Source: Sphingobacterium zeae (GTDB taxonomy: Bacteria; Bacteroidota; Bacteroidia; Sphingobacteriales; Sphingobacteriaceae). Taken from it: a DNA stretch of 64,000 nucleotides. The first letter of the stretch is position 1. Each line of letters opens with the position of its first letter. Of this stretch, positions 24,597 through 34,187 are shown piece after piece. Below the pieces are notes generated by a model. It did not search any database. It was given only the letters and a program-made list of their open reading frames with translations, and was not told the DNA's origin. The translations under genes and the position numbers were made by a program. Where the stretch lies: positions 3,224,001 to 3,288,000 of the forward strand of contig NZ_JAUTBA010000001.1 in assembly GCF_030818895.1 (NCBI RefSeq), given 5' to 3'.

Positions 24597-26961
24597 TTAA
24601 AGTTTTACGGCTAAATTAGCGGAAAAACGCCTAGGCATCATTTGGTTGACGTAACTACCCCAGTATAGCTTATTTGTGAGGTTGTCCACTTTAAAGCTTA
24701 TCCGAAATCTTTTGATGTCATAACCCGCCACAGCATTCATGACCACGTATTCCGGAATATGAAATTCACCATACTGACGCGATTGACTGATGTAGGCTTT
24801 GCTATTATAATTACCACCTGCACCAATTGAGAATCCCTGTAAGGCTGTAGCCTGAAATGCATAGTTTACCCATAAATTGACAGTTTGCGCTGGTCCCGTC
24901 CACTGACGTAATCCATCGATATCGGCATTTGTATTTATGGAGTAAGCTTTATTGTAAGCATATCCAGCAATAATATTGAAACCTTTGACCATGTTGACAA
25001 TCAATTCTGTTTCCATGTCCGCTACTGATTTGTCCCCCGTCCTGTATAGTGAAACCATTGCGGGTGGGATCAGGTCTGAGGATATCGTTCACTTTAATAT
25101 CATAATAACTTATTGTCGAGTTTAATTTGCCATCAAGCAAATTAAGTTTGAGACCAGCTTCCCATTGATTAGCATTGCTTGGCTTAAAAACCGTTCGTGC
25201 ACCATCGGGCTGTATAGCAGGACCATTGTTTGCGAATCCGTTCATGTAATTTCCAAATAAAGATATTTTGTCTGGTATAAGCTGGTACACGAGTCCCAAT
25301 TTCGGCGAAAGATTTGTTTGGCTAAACTTTCCGGTAACCGTATCAGCCGCCAGATCGTATGAGCCCCCAGATGCAAAGTGGTCAATGCGAAGGCTCGCCA
25401 TGGCCAAAAAATTATGAGTTATATTAAAAACATCAGAAAAGTAGGCGCTATAAGTACTTTGTTCACTGATTGTACGTATGGGATTTAGTGTGGCTAAAAA
25501 TGCATCTACAGTAGCTTTCGAAATATGAGTATAAGCTGGATCTTTTCCTTTTAGACCGATACGGTCGAACGGGTAGGCAATAATGAAGTTTTCATTGGAT
25601 CGGGCGTTATAATAATCCAGCCCCACTACCAAACGGTTGCGATGGCCGGCAAGCTCAAAGTCTCCAGTGAAATTTTGTTGAATTTCAATACTATTATAAT
25701 TTGAGTTACTATATCGGATGTTTCTATTCACACTGTCCTGCATAATTTCATTCCATACGCGGTAGCCAACACTGGAGTGTTTTGTTTGCGAGATCAGCGT
25801 TTGTGACTTCCACTTAGCTGACAATTGATAAGCGGCTTCAGCATAAATGCTAACGGATGGTTTAGATTCCGTTAGGTCGTTCCCATGATAATATCTCTTC
25901 CAGTTGATTCCCAAGCTTTCTGTGCTTTTTTTTGTGAATGACATTTCGGGAAATAGGCGATGGAAGTCATTTGCTTTCTGTTGATAGATCTCCGCATCGA
26001 TCGAAATTGTTAAACGATCATTTACTTTATACAAGAGAGATGGTGCAATAAAAAGACGTTTGGTAAAACCTGCATCCATGTAATTGCCTTCATCGTGGTA
26101 AGCAATATTTGTGCGCATCAGAAGTCCAGCATCTTTTACCAGGGGGGTGTTAATGTCGGCAGTAATTCTATTCAGGTCGAATCCGCCCAATGTATATGAA
26201 ATCTCCCCCTTAGCTATGTCGAAAGGTTTCTTTGTCACCCGGTTAATCAATCCACCAAACGAGGTCAAACTATTTCCAAATAAGGTGGCCGACGGGCCTT
26301 TCAATACTTCGATGTGTTCAATATTAGCGACTTCCAAACTATTATCTTTTCTATCCTGGATGCCATTCCTAATGAAACTGTTGTTCTCAAAACCGCGCAT
26401 ATAAAAAGAGTTGCTTCCATTGACCAGACCCTGGCTCACACCGGTTACATTTTTTAGCACATCATTGTACGTCACGATGACCTGTTCCTGCAAAATTTCC
26501 TTGGGCACAACATTGTATACTTGGGGATTCTCCAAATTTTTTAAAGGTAACTTTGCTACCTGTTCGGATTCTTTCTTTCCAAACCTGCGGTATCCCGAGA
26601 TTTCGATGCCGTCAAGTACCCTTTCTTTTAGACTTAATACAAAGTCTACCACCATTTCCTGACCATTAAGTAATGTGATTTGTTTTGACTCCATGTTTGC
26701 GCCCAAATATTTGGCAGAGATTATATAATTTCCAGCTTGTAATGTGGTAAAGCTGTAATCTCCATTATTGTCAGTTTGGACTGTTTTTTTGCTTTCCGAA
26801 AGCGACACCGTTACAAATGGCATTCGTTCCCCAGTTTGTGATTTTATTGTACCACGCACTGCTGCTGCTTGGCAGAATGCTTTATGGGACAATAAAATCA
26901 TAACTAAAATAAAAAAAATCCCTATGGGATTAAAAAAGTTAAAATTGATCGGTGGTTTCAT
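24597..26961 (-). pseudogene. TonB-dependent siderophore-type receptor with a one-base frameshift
   Basis: Two overlapping frames make one receptor of about 788 residues. The first (from ATG 26961) has a signal peptide ending in AFCQ, a carboxypeptidase-regulatory-like domain (about 30-110), a plug with YNDVLKNVTGVSQG, and most of the barrel. The second frame supplies the last 150 residues, ending in SANLAVKL. The break lies at a run of five C (25034-25038). With four, the reading becomes IQDGDKSVADMETELIVN, as in intact receptors. In frame as given, the protein would stop at 24949. It may be a real inactivation or a sequencing error. Siderophore type is inferred from the barrel motifs (VFKPSNANQWEAGLK). 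Confidence 0.85.
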
Positions 26962-27015
26962 GTCAATGATATAGATGATTATGACTACAAGGTTGTATTT
27001 AATATTTATTTAGAA

Positions 27016-27045
27016 CAAATATAAATAATAAACCTGTACTCCAAA
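27016..27045 (-). promoter_or_regulatory. Promoter for the TonB-dependent receptor
   Basis: On the minus strand, TTTG (27045-27042), 18 bp spacer, and TATATTTG (27023-27016). This is one base shorter than the usual spacing. Transcription would start near 27009, about 48 nt before the ATG at 26961. I saw no convincing Fur-box palindrome overlapping it. Confidence 0.6.
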
Positions 27046-27241
27046 ATACTATTTGAATTTTGTGAATGAAGCAGCGTACCTCATGTGGGTAGCATCCAAC
27101 TACGGAAACATTTTTTTGAATTGACCTAAATGCTTTCGTTAAAAATTTCTTTAGAAAATGAAACGGCATAGAATTGAGCAAGTAATAAAAGTTATTCATT
27201 GTTTCTCCATGAATAGTACTATTTAAGATGTCGTTTATACC

Positions 27242-27272
27242 TTGATATATATTGCTATCCCCAATAGTTTTG
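27242..27272 (+). promoter_or_regulatory. Promoter of the ba3-type oxidase operon
   Basis: TTG at 27242-27244, 20 bp spacer, and TAGTTTTG at 27265-27272. The expected start near 27279 leaves a leader of about 20 nt before the small gene at 27298. Confidence 0.65.
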
Positions 27273-27297
27273 CATACAAATATTATATACGAATACG

Positions 27298-27426
27298 ATG
27301 GATAATAAGAATAGTAATGAAGAACATTTTAGACCTTATGGTACAATTGCATTTATGTTTATGTTGTTGATTTTAACGGCGCTTGTATGGTTTAGCGTTT
27401 ATTACATTCAGATTGATAGAGCTTAA
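27298..27426 (+). CDS. Small cytochrome oxidase subunit IIa-like protein
   Basis: A 42-residue single-pass membrane protein: a polar start MDNKNSNEEHFRPYG, one hydrophobic helix (TIAFMFMLLILTALVWFSVYY) and a short tail. It starts just after a consensus promoter and ends 12 bp before the CuA subunit gene. ba3-type oxidases have a one-helix subunit IIa in this size range encoded beside subunit II, so this is the likely identity. It is well below usual ORF-length cut-offs and easily missed. Evidence is position, size and topology, not a unique motif. Confidence 0.75.
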   Translation: MDNKNSNEEHFRPYGTIAFMFMLLILTALVWFSVYYIQIDRA

Positions 27427-27438
27427 ACAAATAATATC

Positions 27439-27879
27439 ATGGTAGATAAATACGAACTAAGAGCGATTATATCAAGTGGAGTACTTTTGTCCCTATTTTT
27501 CTTTGCAGTATTATACAATTCATACAGCCGGAAAATTGATATGCCAACTTGTGTGCCTTTTGAGAAAACTTTTGAGAAATCGGCAGTAAAAAAGATAGAT
27601 GATGGGCTATACGAAATTTATCTTGTCGCACATATGTGGACTTTTGATCCGGAAGAAATCGAGATACCTGCTGGTTCAACAGTTGACTTTTACCTAACCT
27701 CAAAAGATATCGTCCACGGTTTTCATATTAATGAAGAAGGTGTTAACATGATGGCTGTTCCAGGAACAATCAACAAAATTACCACCAAATTTGAGGAGGA
27801 GGGTACGTATCGCTTTGTATGTAACGAATTTTGTGGTACAGGCCATCAGAACATGATGGGTAAAATAATTGTGAAATAA
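27439..27879 (+). CDS. Cytochrome c oxidase subunit II, ba3-type (CuA)
   Basis: A 146-residue protein with one N-terminal membrane helix (about 10-30) and a periplasmic cupredoxin domain. The dinuclear CuA ligands are complete: His in HGFHI, then CNEFCGTGHQNMMG giving two Cys, His and Met. It accepts electrons from cytochrome c and passes them to subunit I. The short form with a single helix is typical of the ba3 (B-type) oxidases, where subunit IIa supplies the missing helix. The SCO gene at 29566 is the probable CuA assembly factor. Confidence 0.95.
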   Translation: MVDKYELRAIISSGVLLSLFFFAVLYNSYSRKIDMPTCVPFEKTFEKSAVKKIDDGLYEIYLVAHMWTFDPEEIEIPAGSTVDFYLTSKDIVHGFHINEEGVNMMAVPGTINKITTKFEEEGTYRFVCNEFCGTGHQNMMGKIIVK

Positions 27880-27893
27880 ATTTTGTAAACAAT

Positions 27894-29576
27894 ATGATGG
27901 TGAGTAATCAGTTTAAAACAACACTGCTTATCGGTCTAACTATGCCGATGAGCCTATTTATACTTGGCGTATATAACGGAGTAATGCAGACGCTTTATCG
28001 ATCCGGAGTGCTTCATCAACATGCTACTGCAGGGATAAATTACTATCAAGGATTAACGATGCACGGAGTTATCAACGCTATTGTCCTCACAACGTTCTTT
28101 GCGGTAGTTTTTGGGCACTATACTATTACAAACTACCTTAAAAAGGAACCATCAAAGTGGTCCTACATGTTATCCATGATTCTCATGGTTATAGGTTCTG
28201 CGATAGATCTCGTTGTGATGGTATTGGGAAAAGCTTCAGCGCTTTACACTTTTTATGCTCCATTGCAGGCATCAGCTTTATTTTATATTGGGACTGCAAT
28301 GTTAATAATAGGTAGCTGGATAGCATTCGCGGGATGGGTCAAGATCTGGTTTGAATGGAAAAAAGAAAATCCGTCGCTACATATGCCTATTGCTATTCTT
28401 GGAACATTCGTAAACTTCACCATGTGGTTTATGGCTAGCATTCCGGTCATCTATGAACTGCTCGTTTTGTTGACCCCTTGGGCCTTAGGCCTTACCAACC
28501 AAGTTAATGTACCAATGACCAGAACGCTGTTCTGGATGTTTGGTCATCCATTGGTATACTTTTGGATTTTACCTGCCTATGTAGGATATTACACCATGCT
28601 GCCAAAAATAGCCGGTGGAAAATTATATTCTGGCAATGCTGCTCGCCTGGCTTTGTTACTATTTCTAATCCTCTCAACACCTGTAGGCGTTCATCACCAG
28701 TTCAGCGAAGGTGGAATAGCACCTAGCATCAAGCTATGGGTAAGCATATTGACATTTGGAGTTTCCATTCCTAGCTTTATGACGGCTTTTACAGTAGGCG
28801 CTTCATTGGAATATGCGGGCCGTAAGCGAGGTGCTAAGGGACTTTTTCAGTGGATGTCTAGACTCCCTTGGTTAAGGGCTGACAATTATCTTTTCGGATA
28901 TTTTATCTGCGGTTTGATTCTTTTCATTTTTGGCGGACTCTCGGGCATTGTCAATGGATCTTATACGCTGAATCAGTTGGTTCACAATACGGGCTGGGTG
29001 CCGGGGCACTTTCATATGACTGTTGCCGGACCATCCATTCTTTTTATCCTGGGTCTCACCCTTTTTATGTACCAGCACCTATCTGGAAAACCGATGACAT
29101 CTAAATTTACGGTAACGATCATACCCTACCTGTGGACGGTCGGTGTCTCACTCTTGTCACATGGACTTATGGCTGGCGGATTGATGGGTGAGCCCCGTCG
29201 AACTAATATGGGTCTTACCTATACAAATCCGGAGAGTCCATTATACAATAGTCATTGGGTACCTTCATCAACCGTCACGATGGTCGGAGGTCTTATTATG
29301 GGAACAGCTGCATTACTCTACTTTATCTCATTTTTTAAAATGCTGTGCAATAAAGCTGTAGAGCTTCCAACAATCAGCATGCCCGAATCTGAAGAACTAC
29401 ATAATGAACGGGAAATACCACTATTGTTAAACATGAAACCTTGGATCATATTAGCGGTGATCCTAATTGGAAGTACCTATATTCCATCATTCAAAAATGT
29501 TTTTAAATATGGAAAACCTGTCGAAAGTAAATATCACATGGATAATCCATCAAATCTGATCGACAATGAAAAGTAA
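27894..29576 (+). CDS. Cytochrome c oxidase subunit I, ba3-type haem-copper oxidase
   Basis: A 560-residue polytopic membrane protein with about 12-13 helices. Ligand motifs are complete: the low-spin haem His in TMHGVINAIV, the CuB His with cross-linking Tyr in GHPLVYFWILPAYVGYY, the CuB pair in VGVHHQF, and haem ligands in WVPGHFHMTVAG. It reduces oxygen to water and pumps protons. The motif order and helix count fit the B family (ba3-like), which has high oxygen affinity. It starts 14 bp after subunit II and overlaps the SCO gene by 11 bp, so translation is coupled. No subunit III gene is present, as expected for this type. Confidence 0.95.
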   Translation: MMVSNQFKTTLLIGLTMPMSLFILGVYNGVMQTLYRSGVLHQHATAGINYYQGLTMHGVINAIVLTTFFAVVFGHYTITNYLKKEPSKWSYMLSMILMVIGSAIDLVVMVLGKASALYTFYAPLQASALFYIGTAMLIIGSWIAFAGWVKIWFEWKKENPSLHMPIAILGTFVNFTMWFMASIPVIYELLVLLTPWALGLTNQVNVPMTRTLFWMFGHPLVYFWILPAYVGYYTMLPKIAGGKLYSGNAARLALLLFLILSTPVGVHHQFSEGGIAPSIKLWVSILTFGVSIPSFMTAFTVGASLEYAGRKRGAKGLFQWMSRLPWLRADNYLFGYFICGLILFIFGGLSGIVNGSYTLNQLVHNTGWVPGHFHMTVAGPSILFILGLTLFMYQHLSGKPMTSKFTVTIIPYLWTVGVSLLSHGLMAGGLMGEPRRTNMGLTYTNPESPLYNSHWVPSSTVTMVGGLIMGTAALLYFISFFKMLCNKAVELPTISMPESEELHNEREIPLLLNMKPWIILAVILIGSTYIPSFKNVFKYGKPVESKYHMDNPSNLIDNEK

Positions 29577-30204
29577 AACAAGAGTATATAGTTGGTTTGT
29601 TGCATTGGTATTAGCTGTGCCCTTATTAGCATTTATGTTGGTCCGTTATGTAGCATCAAACGATATCGCACTTCCATATTACGGTGAAAACTTTCTTGAG
29701 ATAAAGAAAGGTGAGGCAAAGCATATTGGTGCTTTCGAATTTAGTAATCAGGAAGGTAAGTTGATATCCAGTGAATTTGTGAAGGGTAAAGTATGGATCG
29801 CCTGTTATTTTTTTACATCGTGTCCGACAATCTGCCCAAAAATGATTGCAGGCATGGGAGATATTCAAGAGGAATTTTCAGATGAACATCAGTTAAGAAT
29901 GGTATCCTTTACGGTGGATCCGGACAGGGATACGCCTGCAGTATTAAAAGAGTATGCAAATATCCGGAACATCAATACCGTACAATGGAATCTAGTGACA
30001 GGTAGAAAAAAAGATCTATACAGGTATGCCCGTAAAGATCTTAAAATAATGGCGACAGATGGAGACGGTGGCCCACAAGACTTTATCCATAGCGATCGCA
30101 TCGTACTTATCGATCAAAGCGGATATGCTAGAGGGTATTATGATGGCACCGAGGCAGCTGATATAAAACAGCTTATTAAAGATATAAAAAAACTATTAAA
30201 ATAA
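29566..30204 (+). CDS. SCO1/SenC-family copper chaperone of the oxidase operon
   Basis: A 212-residue protein with an N-terminal membrane anchor (about 7-28) and a SCO domain. Copper ligands: CPTICP inside FFTSCPTICPKM and the distal His in DFIHSDRIVLID. It probably loads copper into the CuA site of the subunit II at 27439, the best known SCO role. It overlaps the subunit I gene by 11 bp. It differs from the SCO at 4675 in being helix-anchored, not a lipoprotein, so the two likely serve different clients. Confidence 0.94.
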   Translation: MKSKTRVYSWFVALVLAVPLLAFMLVRYVASNDIALPYYGENFLEIKKGEAKHIGAFEFSNQEGKLISSEFVKGKVWIACYFFTSCPTICPKMIAGMGDIQEEFSDEHQLRMVSFTVDPDRDTPAVLKEYANIRNINTVQWNLVTGRKKDLYRYARKDLKIMATDGDGGPQDFIHSDRIVLIDQSGYARGYYDGTEAADIKQLIKDIKKLLK

Positions 30205-30211
30205 TTGAACC

Positions 30212-30808
30212 ATGATGAAATTTATCGGGATTATCTTGATTGCTCTATTTTTCTTTTCATTTCCCATTTATGGGCAACGAAATATTGAAGCGGGAAAAAG
30301 TATATTCAAAAGCAGATGTGCATCTTGCCATTCAATAGACAAGCGAGTAATTGGTCCCGCACTAAAAGATGTAGATAAAAGACATGAAGAAAAGTGGATT
30401 ATTGACTTCGTTCATTCTTCACAGACACTGATTATGGCCGGGGATGAAACAGCTAAAATGCTCTTTCAAGAATATAATAGAACAATTATGCCTGATCATA
30501 AGGACCTATCCCCAGAGCAAATTAGAAATATTATTGCCTATATTAAAAATGAAGGTAACGGTGTGCCCGCAAAAGCTTCAAAAAGATATGTGCCCGCATA
30601 CACTAACCCTTACAAAGATAAAAATGGATTCGTTGATAAAATTTTATATCTAAATTTTGACGAAGCACAAAGTCCCCTAAAGTTTAGCGATACAACATCA
30701 TGGCTGATTATTGCTTCAATTATTGCTCTACTGCTTACGATATTTTACTTGAGCGCTTATCTTAATTATGTTAGCGACACCTTAACTTCAAAAAAGAAAC
30801 GAACATGA
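30212..30808 (+). CDS. Membrane-anchored monohaem cytochrome c of the oxidase operon
   Basis: A 198-residue protein with a signal peptide ending near IYGQ, a class I cytochrome c domain (haem motif CASCH at 36-40, KRVIGPALKDV, axial Met in RTIMPDHKDLS) and a C-terminal membrane helix (LIIASIIALLLTIFYLSAYL). The tail anchors it beside the oxidase, where it probably delivers electrons to CuA. It starts 7 bp after the SCO gene and is the last gene of the operon. Either of the two adjacent ATG codons could be the start. Confidence 0.92.
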   Translation: MMKFIGIILIALFFFSFPIYGQRNIEAGKSIFKSRCASCHSIDKRVIGPALKDVDKRHEEKWIIDFVHSSQTLIMAGDETAKMLFQEYNRTIMPDHKDLSPEQIRNIIAYIKNEGNGVPAKASKRYVPAYTNPYKDKNGFVDKILYLNFDEAQSPLKFSDTTSWLIIASIIALLLTIFYLSAYLNYVSDTLTSKKKRT

Positions 30809-30868
30809 GAAGAAAGGGAGTCCGTAAAAAAAGTTGTATTGCTATAGAATTAAAAGCATATTTGAGAA

Positions 30869-31756
30869 ATGGATAAAACTTACCCCACTTTTGATATCTG
30901 TAATTTGATAACGAATAAGCTATCAAATGACCTTTTCAATGCAGACAGGTTTCATGGCTATTTATTAAACAATCCACCGATCAAGAAAGTGCATAAGCAC
31001 TCTTTTTATCATTTGGTATATTTTACTTCCGGTAAGGGACAGCATATCATAGACTTTAAATCTTATCCCATTGAAGCTGGCAGTATCTACTTTATGCGTC
31101 CCGGTCAGGTGCATAGGTGGGAATTTGAAAGCGATGTAGATGGTTACGTTATCAATTTTTCTGCTACTTTTTTCGATCAACTCGGCATAAATTCATCAAT
31201 GATTGACCATTTCCCATTTTTTAATATTTTTTCCAGTGGTCAAATGTTAAAATTGAGTGAGAGTAACCGTGTCAATATAGTTTCCATTTTTGAAGATATT
31301 TTAAGAGAGCTATGCGAAAATCATCATCTAGCGCCAACAATCATTGCAGCCGACCTGCTTAGGCTATTTGTGTTATCAAGCAGAGAAATGGATGCTGAAA
31401 TGCCAATTTTCGCCAAGACAAACTATAATTCTTTACTTTTTAAACAGTTTCTAGATTTGATAGAGGAGAATTTCAAAGAACTAAGGCTTCCGAAAGATTA
31501 TGCTGCACTACTTTATATCACCTCCAATCACTTAAATTTTATCTGTAAAGACCAGATTAATATGTCCTCTGGAGAAATCATTCGGAATAGGATATTGCTG
31601 GAAGCAAAAAGAATGCTTGTAAACGTTGAGTTATCTGTTGCAGCAATCGCCATAGATTTGAATTTTTTTGATACATCTTATTTTATCAAATTTTTTAAAA
31701 AATACACACAATTTACGCCTGAGGCATTTAGAAAACAATATTACAACAAATCATAA
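30869..31756 (+). CDS. AraC-family transcriptional regulator
   Basis: A 295-residue regulator with an N-terminal cupin sensor domain (HKHSFYHLVYFTSGKGQH, GSIYFMRPGQVHRWEF) and a C-terminal two-HTH domain (LRLPKDYAALLYITSNHLN; LSVAAIAIDLNFFDTSYFIKFFKKYT in parts, then FTPEAFRKQYY). It lies 60 bp after the oxidase operon on the same strand, but whether it controls that operon, the decarboxylase gene downstream, or a distant target is unknown. No operator is apparent. Confidence 0.92.
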   Translation: MDKTYPTFDICNLITNKLSNDLFNADRFHGYLLNNPPIKKVHKHSFYHLVYFTSGKGQHIIDFKSYPIEAGSIYFMRPGQVHRWEFESDVDGYVINFSATFFDQLGINSSMIDHFPFFNIFSSGQMLKLSESNRVNIVSIFEDILRELCENHHLAPTIIAADLLRLFVLSSREMDAEMPIFAKTNYNSLLFKQFLDLIEENFKELRLPKDYAALLYITSNHLNFICKDQINMSSGEIIRNRILLEAKRMLVNVELSVAAIAIDLNFFDTSYFIKFFKKYTQFTPEAFRKQYYNKS

Positions 31757-31941
31757 CAGTTCTTCAAACACTACACTATTACAAAATATAATCTACACAT
31801 TAAAAGCGGGAGTTTGATCGGTTACGGTCGAAACTGTATGTGCTACATATGTAAATTACCATTTTTTACAGGATTAATACCGTTACTCAAGAGGAAAAAT
31901 GTAATAGATTCGCATTATTTTTTAAAAAAGGGTATTGGTCT

Positions 31942-33321
31942 ATGAAAGAACATTTAAAGCCACAAAAGGATATTGAGCTATCACCGGAATTTAATGTAAA
32001 AGATGGAAGATTATTTTATAGAGATATCGATCTATTTCGATTAGCTAAGGAATACGGCACGCCATTAAGATTTACATTTCTACCATCAATTACAGATCAA
32101 ATTAAGGCGATGGATAATTTTTTTACAACGGTAATCGCACAAACTGGATATAGAGGGACATATACCTACTATTATTGTACGAAAAGTTCACATTTTCGGC
32201 ATGTATTGAAAAAGGCCATGGAATTGAATATAGGTATCGAGATTTCTTCCGAATATGATATCGCATTGATCGAAGCCTTAATGAGGGAAGGAAGTATCAC
32301 AACTCGCATAAAAGTTATTTGCAACGGATATAAAACACCGAGGTATCAAGACGGTATCATTTCGTTGATTGAAATGGGATCTTGTAATGTATTACCTATA
32401 ATTGATAGTAAGAGTGAGCTTCAGCATTACATTAACAATTTATCGCATTTAAAAGAAATACAGATTGGAATACGTTTAAATCTTAGTTTTCTTCATTTCT
32501 ACCCCCATGAATCGAGATTTGGACTCTCTCCTCAGGATATTAGAACTTTATTCAACACTGCTATTAAAACGAATAATTTTCTAAAATTTACCACACTACA
32601 TTTCTTTAACGAAAAGGGAATGGCAGAAAACGATAGCTATTGGGATGTCCTAGAAGAGGTTGTAAAGTTTTATTGTGAAATGAGAAGGGTAAATTGTGAT
32701 TTAACGACGTTGGATATCGGCGGAGGAATGCCCTTTAGGAATAATCCTGGAACCAATTTCGATATAATCCTTTTTGTTCATCGTATCGTGACTACCATTC
32801 AATATGTATGCCGGCAGGAGGGAGTACCTGAGCCAGACATTATCACAGAATTTGGAAAATATACTGTGTCAGAAGCAACCACTACTATATTTAAGATTCA
32901 TGAGAAAAAAAGAGGCACACTTATCAATTGGGCTATAATAGATGGATCGTTCATTACCCACCTTCCCGACACTTGGGCGATTAGGCAAGAATATCCTGTT
33001 CTTCCAATAAATAATTTAGATCAAGAGCAATCACCTTTTGTTTTGGGTGGATTGACATGCGATAGTGCCGATATCTATCCGAATTCAGAAAAAAGGGAAT
33101 TTATCAATTTACCTAATGGTGATGCCGAACAGTTTATTGCCTTTTTTCACACTGGAGCCTATCAGGAAGCACTCAGCGGATTTGGAGGTGTTAGCCATTG
33201 TATGATTCCAGATCCTAAACATATACTTATAGATAAAGATAATGATGGCAACCTTGCGATCAAGGTATTTTCTGAAAGGCAGAAGAGCAAAAATCTGCTA
33301 CGCATATTAGGATATCAATAA
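31942..33321 (+). CDS. Short arginine decarboxylase (fold III PLP enzyme)
   Basis: A 459-residue PLP enzyme of the alanine racemase/group IV decarboxylase fold. The PLP Lys is in YYYCTKSSHF. Other motifs are EISSEYDI, VICNGYKTPRYQ, RFGLSPQ, LDIGGGMPF (phosphate loop), ITEFGKYTV, GGLTCDSADIY (catalytic Cys-Asp region) and FFHTGAYQEALSGFGG. The sequence resembles the roughly 460-residue Bacteroidota enzymes annotated as arginine decarboxylase, not the 630-residue SpeA of Proteobacteria. It would make agmatine for polyamine synthesis. No other polyamine gene is nearby, and a diaminopimelate-type substrate cannot be fully excluded. Confidence 0.8.
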   Translation: MKEHLKPQKDIELSPEFNVKDGRLFYRDIDLFRLAKEYGTPLRFTFLPSITDQIKAMDNFFTTVIAQTGYRGTYTYYYCTKSSHFRHVLKKAMELNIGIEISSEYDIALIEALMREGSITTRIKVICNGYKTPRYQDGIISLIEMGSCNVLPIIDSKSELQHYINNLSHLKEIQIGIRLNLSFLHFYPHESRFGLSPQDIRTLFNTAIKTNNFLKFTTLHFFNEKGMAENDSYWDVLEEVVKFYCEMRRVNCDLTTLDIGGGMPFRNNPGTNFDIILFVHRIVTTIQYVCRQEGVPEPDIITEFGKYTVSEATTTIFKIHEKKRGTLINWAIIDGSFITHLPDTWAIRQEYPVLPINNLDQEQSPFVLGGLTCDSADIYPNSEKREFINLPNGDAEQFIAFFHTGAYQEALSGFGGVSHCMIPDPKHILIDKDNDGNLAIKVFSERQKSKNLLRILGYQ

Positions 33322-33499
33322 TATCTTATTCTTTTTAATTCGAATATCAGTTGCTCGCAGAGCCCCATATTTTCTCACGTGCTAACAATATATCATAAAG
33401 ACCATTTTTTCTAGAATTAATACCACAATTATAAAAAAGCTTCCAGTAATTTTAATGGAGTAATTTTTATCAACAGATTATTTTTAAATATTAGGTATT

Positions 33500-34135
33500 A
33501 TGACATTACATTTAGGTGACGATGCGCCCAATTTTGAGGCTAACACAACACATGGATTTATTAACTTCCACAATTTTCTTGGAGATAGCTGGGGGATATT
33601 GTTATCCCACCCCGCAGATTATACACCTGTATGTACAACAGAGTTGGGGCGAACTGCGCAGTTGAGCGATGAGTTTAAAAAAAGAGGCGTTAAGGCAATA
33701 GCCGTAAGTGTAGATGCTATTGAAGATCATCATGAATGGATTAAAGATATCAACCAGGTTAAACAAACAAATGTTGATTTTCCTTTAATTGCCGATCAGG
33801 ACAGACTAGTATCAACTTTATACGATATGATCCACCCAAATGCATCTGGCACACAGACTGTACGTTCTGTATTCATCATTGATCCGCAAAAAAAAATACG
33901 CTTAACGATGACTTACCCAGCGTCAGCAGGTAGAAATTTCGATGAAATATTGCGTGTTATTGATTCCCTTCAATTGAGTGACCAATATAAAGTTGCTACA
34001 CCTGCCGACTGGAACCTTGGCGACGATGTAATCATTTCACTCGGTTTAACTACTTCGGAAGCAATTGAAAAATTTCCTAAAGGGATAACAGAAGTCAAGC
34101 CTTATCTTAGATATACGCCCTATCCGAAAGAATAA
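33500..34135 (+). CDS. 1-Cys peroxiredoxin (Prx6/AhpC-TSA family)
   Basis: A 211-residue peroxiredoxin with the peroxidatic motif PADYTPVCTTELG (Cys45). No resolving Cys is visible in the C-terminal arm (DWNLGDDVIISLGL), so it is of the Prx6/1-Cys type, which reduces peroxides with an external thiol. The C-terminal block TEVKPYLRYTPYP is typical. A bacillithiol pathway gene (63176) is in the window, and bacillithiol could be the thiol partner, which is inference. The gene is monocistronic and convergent with HxlR. Confidence 0.93.
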   Translation: MTLHLGDDAPNFEANTTHGFINFHNFLGDSWGILLSHPADYTPVCTTELGRTAQLSDEFKKRGVKAIAVSVDAIEDHHEWIKDINQVKQTNVDFPLIADQDRLVSTLYDMIHPNASGTQTVRSVFIIDPQKKIRLTMTYPASAGRNFDEILRVIDSLQLSDQYKVATPADWNLGDDVIISLGLTTSEAIEKFPKGITEVKPYLRYTPYPKE

Positions 34136-34153
34136 TTAGATACAGCTATTATT

Positions 34154-34187
34154 GTAATCGACAATCGGATACCTAATTGTCGATTAC
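34154..34187. terminator. Hairpin at the convergent end of the peroxiredoxin and HxlR genes
   Basis: GTAATCGACAAT (34154-34165) pairs perfectly with ATTGTCGATTAC (34176-34187) around a ten-base loop. The second arm lies in the last codons of the HxlR gene. It has no long T tract, so strength is uncertain. Confidence 0.5.

Larger units (their letters stand above)
26962..27297. other. 336-bp divergent region between the receptor and the oxidase operon
   Basis: It holds a minus-strand promoter for the receptor (27016-27045) and a plus-strand promoter for the oxidase operon (27242-27272). A 66-codon minus-strand open frame (26999-27199) has no coding character and overlaps the receptor promoter, so it is not called. 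Confidence 0.6.

Noticed and set aside
25034..25038. Phase-variable switch at the receptor frameshift
   Set aside because: A run of five C is too short for typical slippage-driven variation; a point insertion or sequencing error is simpler.
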